A stretch of DNA of 7,322 bases. It comes from Desulfobulbaceae bacterium UBA5173. GTDB lineage: Bacteria; Desulfobacterota; Desulfobulbia; Desulfobulbales; Desulfobulbaceae. The translations under genes were made by a program, and so were the position numbers. The stretch spans positions 9,481 through 16,802 of the forward strand of contig DHWV01000090.1 of the NCBI GenBank assembly GCA_002413355.1, in the 5' to 3' direction. Below the pieces are notes generated by a model, which worked only from the letters and a program-made list of their open reading frames with translations, made no database searches and had not been told where the DNA came from. Shown here in pieces: positions 1 to 6,125 of this stretch. Position 1 is the first letter of the stretch. Every line of letters starts with the position of its first letter.

Positions 1-171
1 GCCGAGATCAACCGCAAGACGGTTATTGAGTGGAAGCCGGATGCCAAGCAAGCCGATATGTACCGGGGATTGGCCAAGGCCATTGACCAGAACAAGAAGT
101 TTGTCATCCCCACGCCGCTGGAGATTGAGCAGTTGGAAAAGCTGTTGATGGATTACGGCTTGATGAATTGA
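1..171 (+). CDS. nifH: Nitrogenase iron protein NifH (C-terminal fragment, 56 aa)
   Basis: This is the 3' end of a gene that begins before the window; the frame is open from base 1 to a TGA at 169-171. The product is the last 56 residues of dinitrogenase reductase, the ATP-dependent Fe protein that feeds electrons to NifDK in the cytoplasm. Recognisable family features are the NRKTVIEW segment, the KQADMYRGLAKAI helix (residues 16-28 of the fragment), the conserved FVIPTPL stretch (34-40) and the acidic/leucine-rich tail ending DYGLMN. The catalytic parts (P-loop, the two 4Fe-4S cysteines) lie upstream and cannot be checked. It is separated from nifI1 by a 299-bp structured spacer. NifH is identified from both this tail and the nifI-nifD-nifK genes that follow. 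An AnfH/VnfH-type paralogue is possible from the tail alone, but the Mo-type NifDK downstream and the absence of AnfG/VnfG argue against it. Confidence 0.93.
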   Translation, partial: AEINRKTVIEWKPDAKQADMYRGLAKAIDQNKKFVIPTPLEIEQLEKLLMDYGLMN

Positions 172-174
172 CAT

Positions 175-202
175 GTAGGGGCGAAACATTTTTCGCCCCT
201 AC
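175..202. repeat. Hairpin-forming inverted repeat, copy 1 (GTAGGGGCG family)
   Basis: Perfect 12-bp arms GTAGGGGCGAAA (175-186) and TTTCGCCCCTAC (191-202) enclose the loop CATT. It starts only 3 bases after the nifH stop codon, so in RNA it would form a very stable stem directly at the nifH 3' end. It is nearly identical to the copy at 411-440 and related to the palindrome at 2849-2878, which marks it as a dispersed intergenic (REP-like) repeat. It could act as a 3' stabiliser or a partial terminator for nifH mRNA. The Ts next to the 3' arm are part of the stem, and no T-run follows it, so a classical Rho-independent terminator is unlikely. Confidence 0.85.
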
Positions 203-228
203 GCCCGGTTGGGTTGCGGATAATCTTT

Positions 229-389
229 ATGCCAGCATGGAAAAAATCTCGATGCAAGCATGAAGGAAATTTTCATGCAGGCATGGAAGGAGTCGCAAAG
301 CAAGCATAGAGAGTGCCTCCATGCAAGCATTGAGGATGGTTCCATGCTGGCATCGAGGATGACTCCATGCTTGCATGGAAATTGCGCGG
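229..389. repeat. Seven tandem 23-bp units with an ATGC-NN-GCAT dyad core
   Basis: Seven consecutive units, each exactly 23 bp, start at 229, 252, 275, 298, 321, 344 and 367. Each unit begins with a 10-bp core: ATGCCAGCAT, ATGCAAGCAT, ATGCAGGCAT, AAGCAAGCAT, ATGCAAGCAT, ATGCTGGCAT, ATGCTTGCAT. A 13-bp variable part follows. Only the two central bases of the core vary, apart from one T-to-A change in unit 4. The better-kept variable parts start with GAG/GGA and end with CTCC/TTCC, so the dyad can extend to about 18 bp (CTCC-ATGC-NN-GCAT-GGAG). Units also pair with each other: 229-242 is the perfect complement of 340-353 (14 bp), and 319-330 of 367-378 (12 bp). The array fills most of the nifH-nifI1 spacer. 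It may be a multi-site protein-binding array or a folded RNA element; the function is unknown. The short remaining pieces 203-228 and 390-410 show nothing recognisable. Confidence 0.85.
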
Positions 390-410
390 AACGAATGATG
401 CAGAATCGTA

Positions 411-440
411 TGTAGGGGCGAAAGATTTTTCGCCCCTACA
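411..440. repeat. Hairpin-forming inverted repeat, copy 2 (GTAGGGGCG family)
   Basis: Perfect 13-bp arms TGTAGGGGCGAAA (411-423) and TTTCGCCCCTACA (428-440) enclose the loop GATT. It differs from copy 1 at 175-202 by one loop base (GATT against CATT) and one extra closing base pair. Both copies lie in the same orientation and bracket the 23-bp array. It ends 15 bases before the nifI1 ribosome binding site, so a folded stem here would sit just upstream of nifI1 translation initiation. Confidence 0.85.
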
Positions 441-470
441 AGATACCGAACATACAAGGAGACATGAATC

Positions 471-803
471 ATGCTGATGATCAGAGCGATAGTCAGGCCG
501 GAGAAATCAGACGAAGTGCTGGCCGCATTGATGGACGCGGGCTTTCCGGCAGTAACCAAATATTCAGTGGCCGGACGCGGCAAGCAGCGGGGCATCAAGA
601 TCGGCGACGTGACCTACGATGAAATCCCCAAGACCATGCTGATGATGGTGGTCAAGGACGAGGACAAGGACTTTGTCATCCAGACGGTGATGGACACAGC
701 CCGCACCGCCGGCAAAGGCGCGTTCGGCGACGGCAAGATCTTTGTCAGCCCGGTGGAGGAGGTCTATACGGTCAGCTCCGGCGTGAAAGAGGGGCAATCA
801 TGA
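471..803 (+). CDS. nifI1: NifI1, PII-family nitrogenase switch-off protein
   Basis: A PII-like (GlnB family) protein of 110 aa, the usual size for NifI1. It starts MLMIRAIVRPEK, typical of the family's first beta strand. The T-loop region carries GRGKQRG (35-41) and the family-specific TYDEIPK (48-54), and the C-terminal nucleotide-binding strand is GDGKIFVSPV (86-95). As known from methanogens, NifI1 and NifI2 form a hetero-oligomer. It binds dinitrogenase NifDK and blocks electron transfer from NifH when nitrogen is sufficient; 2-oxoglutarate and ATP relieve the block. The start at 471 is supported by AAGGAG at 456-461, 9 bases upstream; the ATG at 464 is out of frame. The stop overlaps the nifI2 start (ATGA, 800-803), indicating translational coupling and balanced synthesis. 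The position between nifH and nifD separates it from ordinary glnB/glnK. Confidence 0.95.
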   Translation: MLMIRAIVRPEKSDEVLAALMDAGFPAVTKYSVAGRGKQRGIKIGDVTYDEIPKTMLMMVVKDEDKDFVIQTVMDTARTAGKGAFGDGKIFVSPVEEVYTVSSGVKEGQS

Positions 804-1174
804 AAGAAGTGATCGCGGTTGTCCGCATCAACATGATGAACCAGACCAAGAAGGCACTGACCGACGCAGGCATCGCCGCCTTCTTCGCCCACGAATGCCA
901 GGGACGCGGCAAGGGCTTTGTCAATCCGAAGATACTTGCAGGCGTGGACAAGGGCTATGAAGAGGCCGCCTCAGTGCTGGGCGAGAAAGGCAAGCTCTAT
1001 CCGAAGCGCATGGTGACAGCGGTGGTTGAGGACGCGAAGGTGGATGACGTGGTACAGGCGATCATCGCGGTCAACAAGACCGGCAAGCCGGGCGACGGCA
1101 AGATCTTTGTCCTGCCGGTCATGGAGGCGGTGCGCGTCCGCACTGCGGAGAAAGGCGAGATCGCCATAGGGTAA
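800..1174 (+). CDS. nifI2: NifI2, PII-family nitrogenase switch-off protein
   Basis: The second PII-like subunit, 124 aa, a normal NifI2 length and longer than NifI1 because of its extended T-loop. Visible features are the N-terminal strand MKEVIAVVRI (1-10), GRGKG (35-39), the NifI2-type long loop ending in GEKGKLYPKRM (61-71) and the C-terminal GDGKIFVLPV (98-107). With NifI1 it forms the complex that senses 2-oxoglutarate and adenylates and reversibly inhibits NifDK after ammonium addition (known for the family, not shown here). Its ATG overlaps the nifI1 TGA by 4 bp, so it is probably translated by coupling. The next gene, nifD, starts 19 bases after its stop. Nothing is truncated. Confidence 0.95.
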   Translation: MKEVIAVVRINMMNQTKKALTDAGIAAFFAHECQGRGKGFVNPKILAGVDKGYEEAASVLGEKGKLYPKRMVTAVVEDAKVDDVVQAIIAVNKTGKPGDGKIFVLPVMEAVRVRTAEKGEIAIG

Positions 1175-1193
1175 AACACCTCAGGAGAATGCA

Positions 1194-2840
1194 ATGACAG
1201 CAGCAAAGAGCAAAGCGCGGCTGGAGCCTGCGGAGGTCAAGGCCGAGCTGTTGGCCAAGTACCCGCCCAAGGTGGCCCGCAAGCGCAGCAAGCAGATCAT
1301 GATCAACGAGGCTCTGGAGAACGGCACCCCGGAGATCACGGCCAACGTGCGCACCATCCCCGGCATTATTACGATGCGCGGTTGTACGTATGCAGGCTGC
1401 AAGGGCGTGATCATGGGGCCAACCAGGGATATCGTTAACCTCGTGCACGGGCCGATAGGATGCAGCTTCTACGCCTGGCTGACCCGGCGTAACCAGACCG
1501 ACCCAGGCCCGGAGGGACCAGACGGCGAGAACTTTATGACCTACGCCTTCTCCACCGACATGCAGGATCAGGATATCATCTTCGGCGGTGAGAAGAAGCT
1601 GGCTGCGGCGATCCAGGAAGCCTACGACCTCTTTCATCCCAAGTCCATCGCGGTCTTCGCCACCTGCCCGGTGGGTCTGATCGGCGATGACATTCACACC
1701 GTGTCGCGCAAGATGAAGGAGAAGTTCGGCGACTGCAACGTGTACGCCTTCAGCTGTGAGGGCTACAAGGGCGTGAGCCAGTCCGCAGGGCATCACATCG
1801 CCAACAACCAGGTCTTCCGGCACATAGTGGGCGTGGACGACCGGCCCGTAGAGGGCAAGTACAAGATCAGTCTGCTTGGTGAGTACAACATCGGCGGCGA
1901 CGGCTTTGAGATCGACCGGATATTCAAGAAGTGCGGCATCACCAATATCGCCACCTTCTCAGGCAACAGCACGTACAAGCAGTTCGCCACGGCGCATCAG
2001 GCGGATCTGAACGCAGTCATGTGCCACCGCTCCATCAACTATGTGGCGGACATGATGGAGACGAAGTTCGGCATACCGTGGATCAAGGTGAACTTCATCG
2101 GGGCCAAGGCCACAGCCAAGTCCCTGCGGAAGATCGCGGCCTATTTCGAGGACCCTGCCTTGACCGCCAAGGTTGAGGAGGTGATTGCCGAGGAGATGCC
2201 GGAGGTGGAAGCGGCGGTGGCTGAAATCATGCCGCGCACTGAGGGCAAGACCGCGATGATGTTCGTGGGCGGCTCGCGGGCGCACCACTACCAGGAGCTG
2301 TTCAGCGAGATGGGCATGAAAACCATCTCCGCTGGGTATGAGTTCGCTCACCGCGACGACTACGAGGGCCGCCGCGTGCTGCCGAGCATCGAGGTGGATG
2401 CGGACAGCCGCAACATCGAAGAGATTGAGGTGGAGGCGGACGCAACCCGCTACAAGCCGCGCAAGAGTGCAGCAGCCATGCAGGCCTTGGAGGCGGCGGG
2501 CACGGTCAAGTTCAAGGACTACGAGGGCCTTGCCCCGGACATGGCCGCAGGCACGCTGATCATCGACGACCTCAATCAGCACGAGGCCGAGACGCTGGTC
2601 AAGCTGATGAAGCCGGACATCTTCTGCGCAGGCATCAAGGAGAAGTTCTCTATCCAGAAGCTCGGCGTGCCGATGAAGCAGCTGCACAGCTACGACTCAG
2701 GCGGGCCGTATGCAGGCTTCAAGGGCGCGATCAACTTCTACAAGGAGATCGACCGGCTTGTGAACAGCAAGGTCTGGTCGTACATGAAAGCGCCGTGGCA
2801 GGAGAACCCGCAGCTCTCTGGCGCGTATGTGTGGGAGTAA
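1194..2840 (+). CDS. nifD: Nitrogenase molybdenum-iron protein alpha chain NifD
   Basis: The alpha subunit of dinitrogenase, 548 aa, which binds FeMo-cofactor and shares the P-cluster with NifK. P-cluster cysteines are at 64 (RGCTYAGC), 90 (GPIGC) and 158 (ATCPVGLIGDD). Cofactor ligands are Cys277 (NAVMCHRS) and His498 (KQLHSYDSGGPY). The active-site Gln196 and His200 are present in CEGYKGVSQSAGHH. Compared with Azotobacter NifD, the Cys277-His498 distance is about 54 residues longer. The extra sequence falls roughly at 385-450 (charged, around DADSRNIEEIEVEAD) and is the insertion typical of clostridial/methanogen-type NifD. The start at 1194 has AGGAG at 1183-1187; the ATG at 1189 runs into a stop at once. 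No AnfG/VnfG-like gene follows, and the sequence fits the Mo type. nifK follows after a 66-bp spacer holding a perfect palindrome. Confidence 0.97.
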   Translation: MTAAKSKARLEPAEVKAELLAKYPPKVARKRSKQIMINEALENGTPEITANVRTIPGIITMRGCTYAGCKGVIMGPTRDIVNLVHGPIGCSFYAWLTRRNQTDPGPEGPDGENFMTYAFSTDMQDQDIIFGGEKKLAAAIQEAYDLFHPKSIAVFATCPVGLIGDDIHTVSRKMKEKFGDCNVYAFSCEGYKGVSQSAGHHIANNQVFRHIVGVDDRPVEGKYKISLLGEYNIGGDGFEIDRIFKKCGITNIATFSGNSTYKQFATAHQADLNAVMCHRSINYVADMMETKFGIPWIKVNFIGAKATAKSLRKIAAYFEDPALTAKVEEVIAEEMPEVEAAVAEIMPRTEGKTAMMFVGGSRAHHYQELFSEMGMKTISAGYEFAHRDDYEGRRVLPSIEVDADSRNIEEIEVEADATRYKPRKSAAAMQALEAAGTVKFKDYEGLAPDMAAGTLIIDDLNQHEAETLVKLMKPDIFCAGIKEKFSIQKLGVPMKQLHSYDSGGPYAGFKGAINFYKEIDRLVNSKVWSYMKAPWQENPQLSGAYVWE

Positions 2841-2848
2841 TGCGCGGT

Positions 2849-2878
2849 CGTAGGGGCGGTTCGCGAACCGCCCCTACG
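2849..2878. repeat. Perfect 30-bp palindrome between nifD and nifK
   Basis: The half-sites CGTAGGGGCGGTTCG (2849-2863) and CGAACCGCCCCTACG (2864-2878) are exact reverse complements with no loop. The outer GTAGGGGCG/CGCCCCTAC is shared with the hairpins at 175-202 and 411-440, while the inner part differs (GTTCG rather than AAA plus a 4-base loop). It fills nearly half of the 66-bp spacer, lying 8 bases after the nifD stop and 16 bases before the nifK ribosome binding site. In RNA it would form a strong stem, possibly affecting the NifD:NifK ratio or mRNA stability. No T-run follows, so it is unlikely to be a full terminator. Confidence 0.9.
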
Positions 2879-2906
2879 CAATAACGAATGATTACGAGGC
2901 AAGAAA

Positions 2907-4280
2907 ATGCTCTTACGACATACACCGAAAGAAATCACCGAGCGCAGCGCCTTGACCATCAACCCGGCCAAGACCTGCCAGCCCATCGGCGCGATGTACG
3001 CGGCGCTGGGCATCCACGGCTGCCTGCCGCACAGCCACGGCTCGCAGGGCTGCTGCGCCTACCACCGCTCCGCCCTGACCCGGCACTACAAGGAGCCGGT
3101 GAGCGCAGCCACCAGCTCCTTCACCGAAGGCGCGTCGGTCTTCGGCGGTCAGGCCAACCTGATGCAGGCCTTCAGCAACATCTTCGCGGTCTACAACCCG
3201 GAGATCATCGCTGTCCACACCACCTGCCTGTCCGAGACCATTGGCGACGACCTGCCGCAGATCAGGAAGAAGGCGATTGCCGAAGGGAAGATACCGGAAG
3301 GCAAGTACGTGATCAGCGCGTCAACGCCGAGCTATGTCGGCTCGCACGTGACAGGCTTCTCCAACATGGTCAAGGCCATGACTGAGCTGGCCGAGCCGAC
3401 CGGCAAGAAGAACGGCAAGGTGAACCTCATCCCCGGCTGGGTTGAGCCTGCTGACATGGAGGAGCTGAAGCGGCTGGCCAAGCTGATGGGCGTGGGCACG
3501 ATCATGTTCCCGGACACCTCTGGCGTGCTCAACACCCCGCTCACCGGCGAGTACAAGATGTTCCCGGACGGCGGCGTGACCATTGCCGAGCTGAAGTCCA
3601 CGGCTGATTCCATCGGCACCATCGCCCTCGGCGACTGGTGTTCCGGCGATGCGGCCCGCGAGCTGGACAAGCAGCACAAGGTGCCGTGCAAGGTCATTGA
3701 CATGCCCTTCGGCCTCAAGGCGACGGACCGCTTCATTGATGCCCTGCGCACCATTGCGGGCGTGAACGTGCCGGAGGAGGTGATGGTGGAGCGCGGTCAG
3801 CTCGTTGACCTGATCTCGGACATGCACCAGTACTTCTACCACAAGAAGGTGGCTTTGGCTGGTGATCCTGATCAGCTCATCGCCATGACTGAGTTCCTCG
3901 TCTCGATTGACATGTGCCCGGTGCATATTGTCACTGGCACACCCGGCAAGAAGTTCGAGAAGCGCATCAAGGAGATTACGGCGGGGATGCCCTTTGCTGT
4001 CAACGTGAAGGCGAAAGGCGACTTCTTCCTCCTGCATCAGTGGATGAAGAACGAGCCGGTTGATCTGCTGATCAGCAACACCTACGGCAAGTACATCGCC
4101 CGCGATGAGGATGTGCCGTTTATGCGCTGGGGCTTCCCCATCCTTGACCGGCAAGGGCATCAGTACTTCCCGACTGTGGGCTATAAAGGCGGCCTGCGCC
4201 TGCTGGAGAAGATACTGAATCTGCTGCTGGATAGGAAGGATAGGGACGATACGGAGATGAAGTTCGAGCTGGTGCTGTAG
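2907..4280 (+). CDS. nifK: Nitrogenase molybdenum-iron protein beta chain NifK
   Basis: The beta subunit of dinitrogenase, 457 aa, partner of NifD in the alpha2-beta2 tetramer. P-cluster ligands are all present: Cys24 (AKTCQP), Cys49 (HGSQGC) and Cys107 (VHTTCLSETIGDD), plus the serine that ligates the oxidised P-cluster, Ser142 in TPSYVGSHVTGF. Numbering runs 46 behind the Azotobacter protein (Cys70, 95, 153, Ser188) throughout. The protein therefore lacks the roughly 46-residue N-terminal extension, as in Clostridium-type NifK. Cys50 directly after Cys49 is an extra cysteine next to the ligand. The start at 2907 is supported by GAGG at 2895-2898, and the MLLRHTPKEITERSALTINPAK beginning fits the short form. 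A terminator-like structure follows the TAG directly, so nifK is probably the last gene of the nif transcript. Confidence 0.97.
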   Translation: MLLRHTPKEITERSALTINPAKTCQPIGAMYAALGIHGCLPHSHGSQGCCAYHRSALTRHYKEPVSAATSSFTEGASVFGGQANLMQAFSNIFAVYNPEIIAVHTTCLSETIGDDLPQIRKKAIAEGKIPEGKYVISASTPSYVGSHVTGFSNMVKAMTELAEPTGKKNGKVNLIPGWVEPADMEELKRLAKLMGVGTIMFPDTSGVLNTPLTGEYKMFPDGGVTIAELKSTADSIGTIALGDWCSGDAARELDKQHKVPCKVIDMPFGLKATDRFIDALRTIAGVNVPEEVMVERGQLVDLISDMHQYFYHKKVALAGDPDQLIAMTEFLVSIDMCPVHIVTGTPGKKFEKRIKEITAGMPFAVNVKAKGDFFLLHQWMKNEPVDLLISNTYGKYIARDEDVPFMRWGFPILDRQGHQYFPTVGYKGGLRLLEKILNLLLDRKDRDDTEMKFELVL

Positions 4281-4287
4281 AAAGAAC

Positions 4288-4330
4288 GGGCGGGACAGCA
4301 AGGTGCTGCCCGCCTTGCTTGTTTATTTTT
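4288..4330 (+). terminator. Probable Rho-independent terminator after nifK
   Basis: A GC-rich stem is followed by the T-rich run TGTTTATTTTT. Two overlapping stems are possible. The first is GGCGGG (4289-4294) with CCCGCC (4309-4314), continued by CAGC/GCTG around the loop AAGGT with one bulged A. The second is AGCAAGG (4297-4303) with CCTTGCT (4313-4319), which abuts the T-run. They cannot form together. Another 7-bp hairpin, CTGAGCA/TGCTCAG (4332-4350), lies just beyond and has no T-run. Its place 7 bases after the nifK stop fits transcription termination of the nif operon. Confidence 0.7.
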
Positions 4331-4362
4331 CCTGAGCAGGAGATGCTCAGCCTGCCCCTGCG

Positions 4363-4393
4363 TTGTCCATGCGTTGCGCCTCCTCAATACAAT
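4363..4393 (+). promoter_or_regulatory. Weak candidate sigma-70-type promoter upstream of the 4494 gene
   Basis: TTGTCC (4363-4368) and TACAAT (4388-4393) resemble -35 and -10 boxes (4/6 and 5/6 matches), but their spacing is 19 bp, longer than ideal. A promoter is expected here because the nif terminator precedes and a new operon follows. This is the best match I saw in the 213-bp gap 4281-4493, which otherwise holds only the terminator and its neighbouring hairpin. It would give a leader of about 95 bases. Confidence 0.25.
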
Positions 4394-4493
4394 CTCCCCT
4401 TGCAGTTTGCCTCAATCTGTTGAAAGATAAGGTGCGCCCTTTCGGCGGGAAAGAGCGCGGCACGATTTCGGCCTGTCACTTGGAAGTCTGTCA

Positions 4494-6125
4494 ATGAGCG
4501 ACAACCTCTCTGCTTGGGGCAGGACACTATGCGGCAGGCTGCTGCGGCTGCTGTTCTATAGAAGCCGTGCTGCTGACGCGGAGGCTGCTGAACCATCCCG
4601 TCTGCTGCTGGCGGCGGACAGTTACAACACCGGGTTCGCGCTGGCCAAACTCGGTGATTTCACCGGCTGCCTGCGGCTGTGGCAATCGTTGGACAGCGAA
4701 GCTGCGGAGTTCCTCAGCCAGAAAGCCGAGGTTGGCAGGCTGCTCATTCGTGCGCTCCACCGCCGCCTTGATGAATGCCCTTTGGCGCAGGAGGCAGAAG
4801 TCAGCCTGCTGGTGGATGAGTTTGCCTTGGCCGATCTGCCGGGTGGGGCAGAGCTGCTGGCCCGCTGCCGTAATCTGCGACTGGCTATGCTCTGGCAGGA
4901 AGAACGACTCGACGAGATCGCGGCTCTGGCCGATGCGGCTGACTGGCTTCAGCCCGCTGTGCTGGAGATTCATGCCAAGAGTGCCTGTCAGCGCATGGCG
5001 GCAGAAACTGCGGTTGCGCCTGCTGCGATACGGCAGTTCATCGACTGCTGGCTGACGTTGCTCTTTCATCCGCAGGTTGGGCCGCAGGATGAGGCACTGC
5101 GGCAGACGCTGCTGGACTATGGCGCGGATCTTGTGCGCAAACAGGCGGGGCTGCGGCAGACAGATGGCACCGCCCTGCTCCGCCAATGGCAGGAAACGCT
5201 GGCCCTGCTTCAGCGGCTGCGCGGTCTGACTGCCGGGCCGGTTCATGCTCCGATGCTTGCCTTGCGGGCCGGAACTGCTGACCAGCTTTGCGCTCTGATC
5301 AGGAGCAGCGCGGAGACATTCACCCAGAATGAAGACTGGCTGGCGGCAGGCGCGGCATACTCTGCCGCCGCTCCCGCTCTTCTGTTGATCCGGGAGGGCG
5401 ATTATGACGCTGCGCAGGCCGCGCTGGCTGATGCAGAAACAGTAGACGATCCGTTCGCTGCTTGGGGTGCGGCGACGGTGCGAACTGCCTGCGGGACTGA
5501 TCTGCTTCGGCGCGGAGCGGGCCGCGATGCCAGTCTGTTGCTGGCGGCAGGCCCTGTCCAGTGGAATGCAGAGCTAGAGCAGCAGCTTTTGGCCGCCCTG
5601 AACCGCGACGAAACGGAGGAGGGAGGACGGCTGACCGCCTGTCTCAACATCCTTGCCCTGCTGCCGGAGCACGCGCCGACGCGGGCTGAGTTCTGCGCGG
5701 CCTTGAGCAATCAGGTGGTGCGGCTGCGCTGTAGCGGGGAGGCGCATCCGCGCCTGCTCGCTGCGGTGATGGCCCAAGCGGCGGCTCTCAATCCGGGCGA
5801 CGAGTTCGCCCAGCTGCTGCATGATCAGGTGCGCCTTGACCTTGAGCTGGCCGCACTGGACGAGGCATTTGATCAGGACTGCTTTGCCCAAGCGGCCTGC
5901 ATCGCCGCCGCCAGCCGCTTTCCGCAGGCGGTTGAACACTTTTTCGAGACCGCCGGGCAGGCTGCGGCAAAGATCGAGCGCGGCGACTATGCAGATCGGG
6001 AGGCAGCGATTTTTCAACTGGAAGAGCTGCTGGCGGGCGCAAGTAAAGCTGATGCTGCGCACGGGGCAACACGGCGAATTCGACAGGTTTTGGACGGTCT
6101 ACGGCGGGCTGGAGCTGGGCAATGA
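4494..6125 (+). CDS. Unrecognised 543-aa alpha-helical protein, probably TPR-like
   Basis: I do not recognise the family. The protein is rich in Ala, Leu, Glu, Asp and Arg, has few glycine/proline breaks, no signal peptide and no clear membrane segment, and reads as a series of amphipathic helix pairs. The stretch SYNTGFALAKLGDFTGCLRLW (43-63) has the small-residue/aromatic spacing of a TPR unit. Similar helix-turn-helix patterns occur around 325-350 (IREGDYDAAQAALADAE) and 450-520. An alpha-solenoid scaffold or partner-binding role is therefore an inference from composition and pattern. The start at 4494 has GGAAG at 4482-4486. The last codons overlap the J-domain-like gene (ATGA at 6122-6125), so the two are translationally coupled, and grpE follows. 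The natural guess is a substrate-recruiting or scaffolding partner of an Hsp70 system. There is no sequence link to nif, and a terminator separates them. Confidence 0.7.
   Translation: MSDNLSAWGRTLCGRLLRLLFYRSRAADAEAAEPSRLLLAADSYNTGFALAKLGDFTGCLRLWQSLDSEAAEFLSQKAEVGRLLIRALHRRLDECPLAQEAEVSLLVDEFALADLPGGAELLARCRNLRLAMLWQEERLDEIAALADAADWLQPAVLEIHAKSACQRMAAETAVAPAAIRQFIDCWLTLLFHPQVGPQDEALRQTLLDYGADLVRKQAGLRQTDGTALLRQWQETLALLQRLRGLTAGPVHAPMLALRAGTADQLCALIRSSAETFTQNEDWLAAGAAYSAAAPALLLIREGDYDAAQAALADAETVDDPFAAWGAATVRTACGTDLLRRGAGRDASLLLAAGPVQWNAELEQQLLAALNRDETEEGGRLTACLNILALLPEHAPTRAEFCAALSNQVVRLRCSGEAHPRLLAAVMAQAAALNPGDEFAQLLHDQVRLDLELAALDEAFDQDCFAQAACIAAASRFPQAVEHFFETAGQAAAKIERGDYADREAAIFQLEELLAGASKADAAHGATRRIRQVLDGLRRAGAGQ

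Noticed and set aside
229..389. CRISPR array
   Set aside because: The conserved part is only 10 bp and the variable parts are 13 bp. These variable parts resemble one another, and there is no leader or cas gene; a CRISPR would have repeats of about 23-37 bp and unrelated spacers of about 30 bp.
390..399. Ten-base match AACGAATGAT shared with 2883-2892, both near GTAGGGGCG repeats
   Set aside because: It lies on opposite sides of the respective repeats at different distances, and a 10-base match can arise by chance, so it is not evidence of a shared insertion flank.
227..598. 123-aa open frame on the - strand over the repeat array and the nifI1 start
   Set aside because: It runs through the 23-bp repeats and antisense to nifI1, has no recognisable domain, and its repeats come from DNA periodicity (23 is not a multiple of 3, so the peptide pattern is not kept).
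1119..1823. 234-aa open frame on the - strand antisense to nifD
   Set aside because: A shadow frame of the GC-rich nifD gene with low-complexity His/Leu/Ala composition; nifD is unequivocal on the other strand.
2841..2906. A small delta-subunit gene (AnfG/VnfG) between the D and K genes
   Set aside because: The spacer is only 66 bp and is mostly palindrome, so there is no delta subunit; this supports the Mo-type enzyme.
3321..4301. 326-aa open frame on the - strand antisense to nifK
   Set aside because: A shadow of nifK produced by third-position GC bias; it has no domain and no ribosome binding site in a sensible context.
4458..4473. Sigma-54 (-24/-12) promoter CGGCACGATTTCGGCC before the 4494 gene
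   Set aside because: GG and GC have the right 10-base spacing and GGCACG matches, but the -25 T and the TT before GC are missing. Transcription would also start near 4484, inside the ribosome binding site GGAAG (4482-4486).
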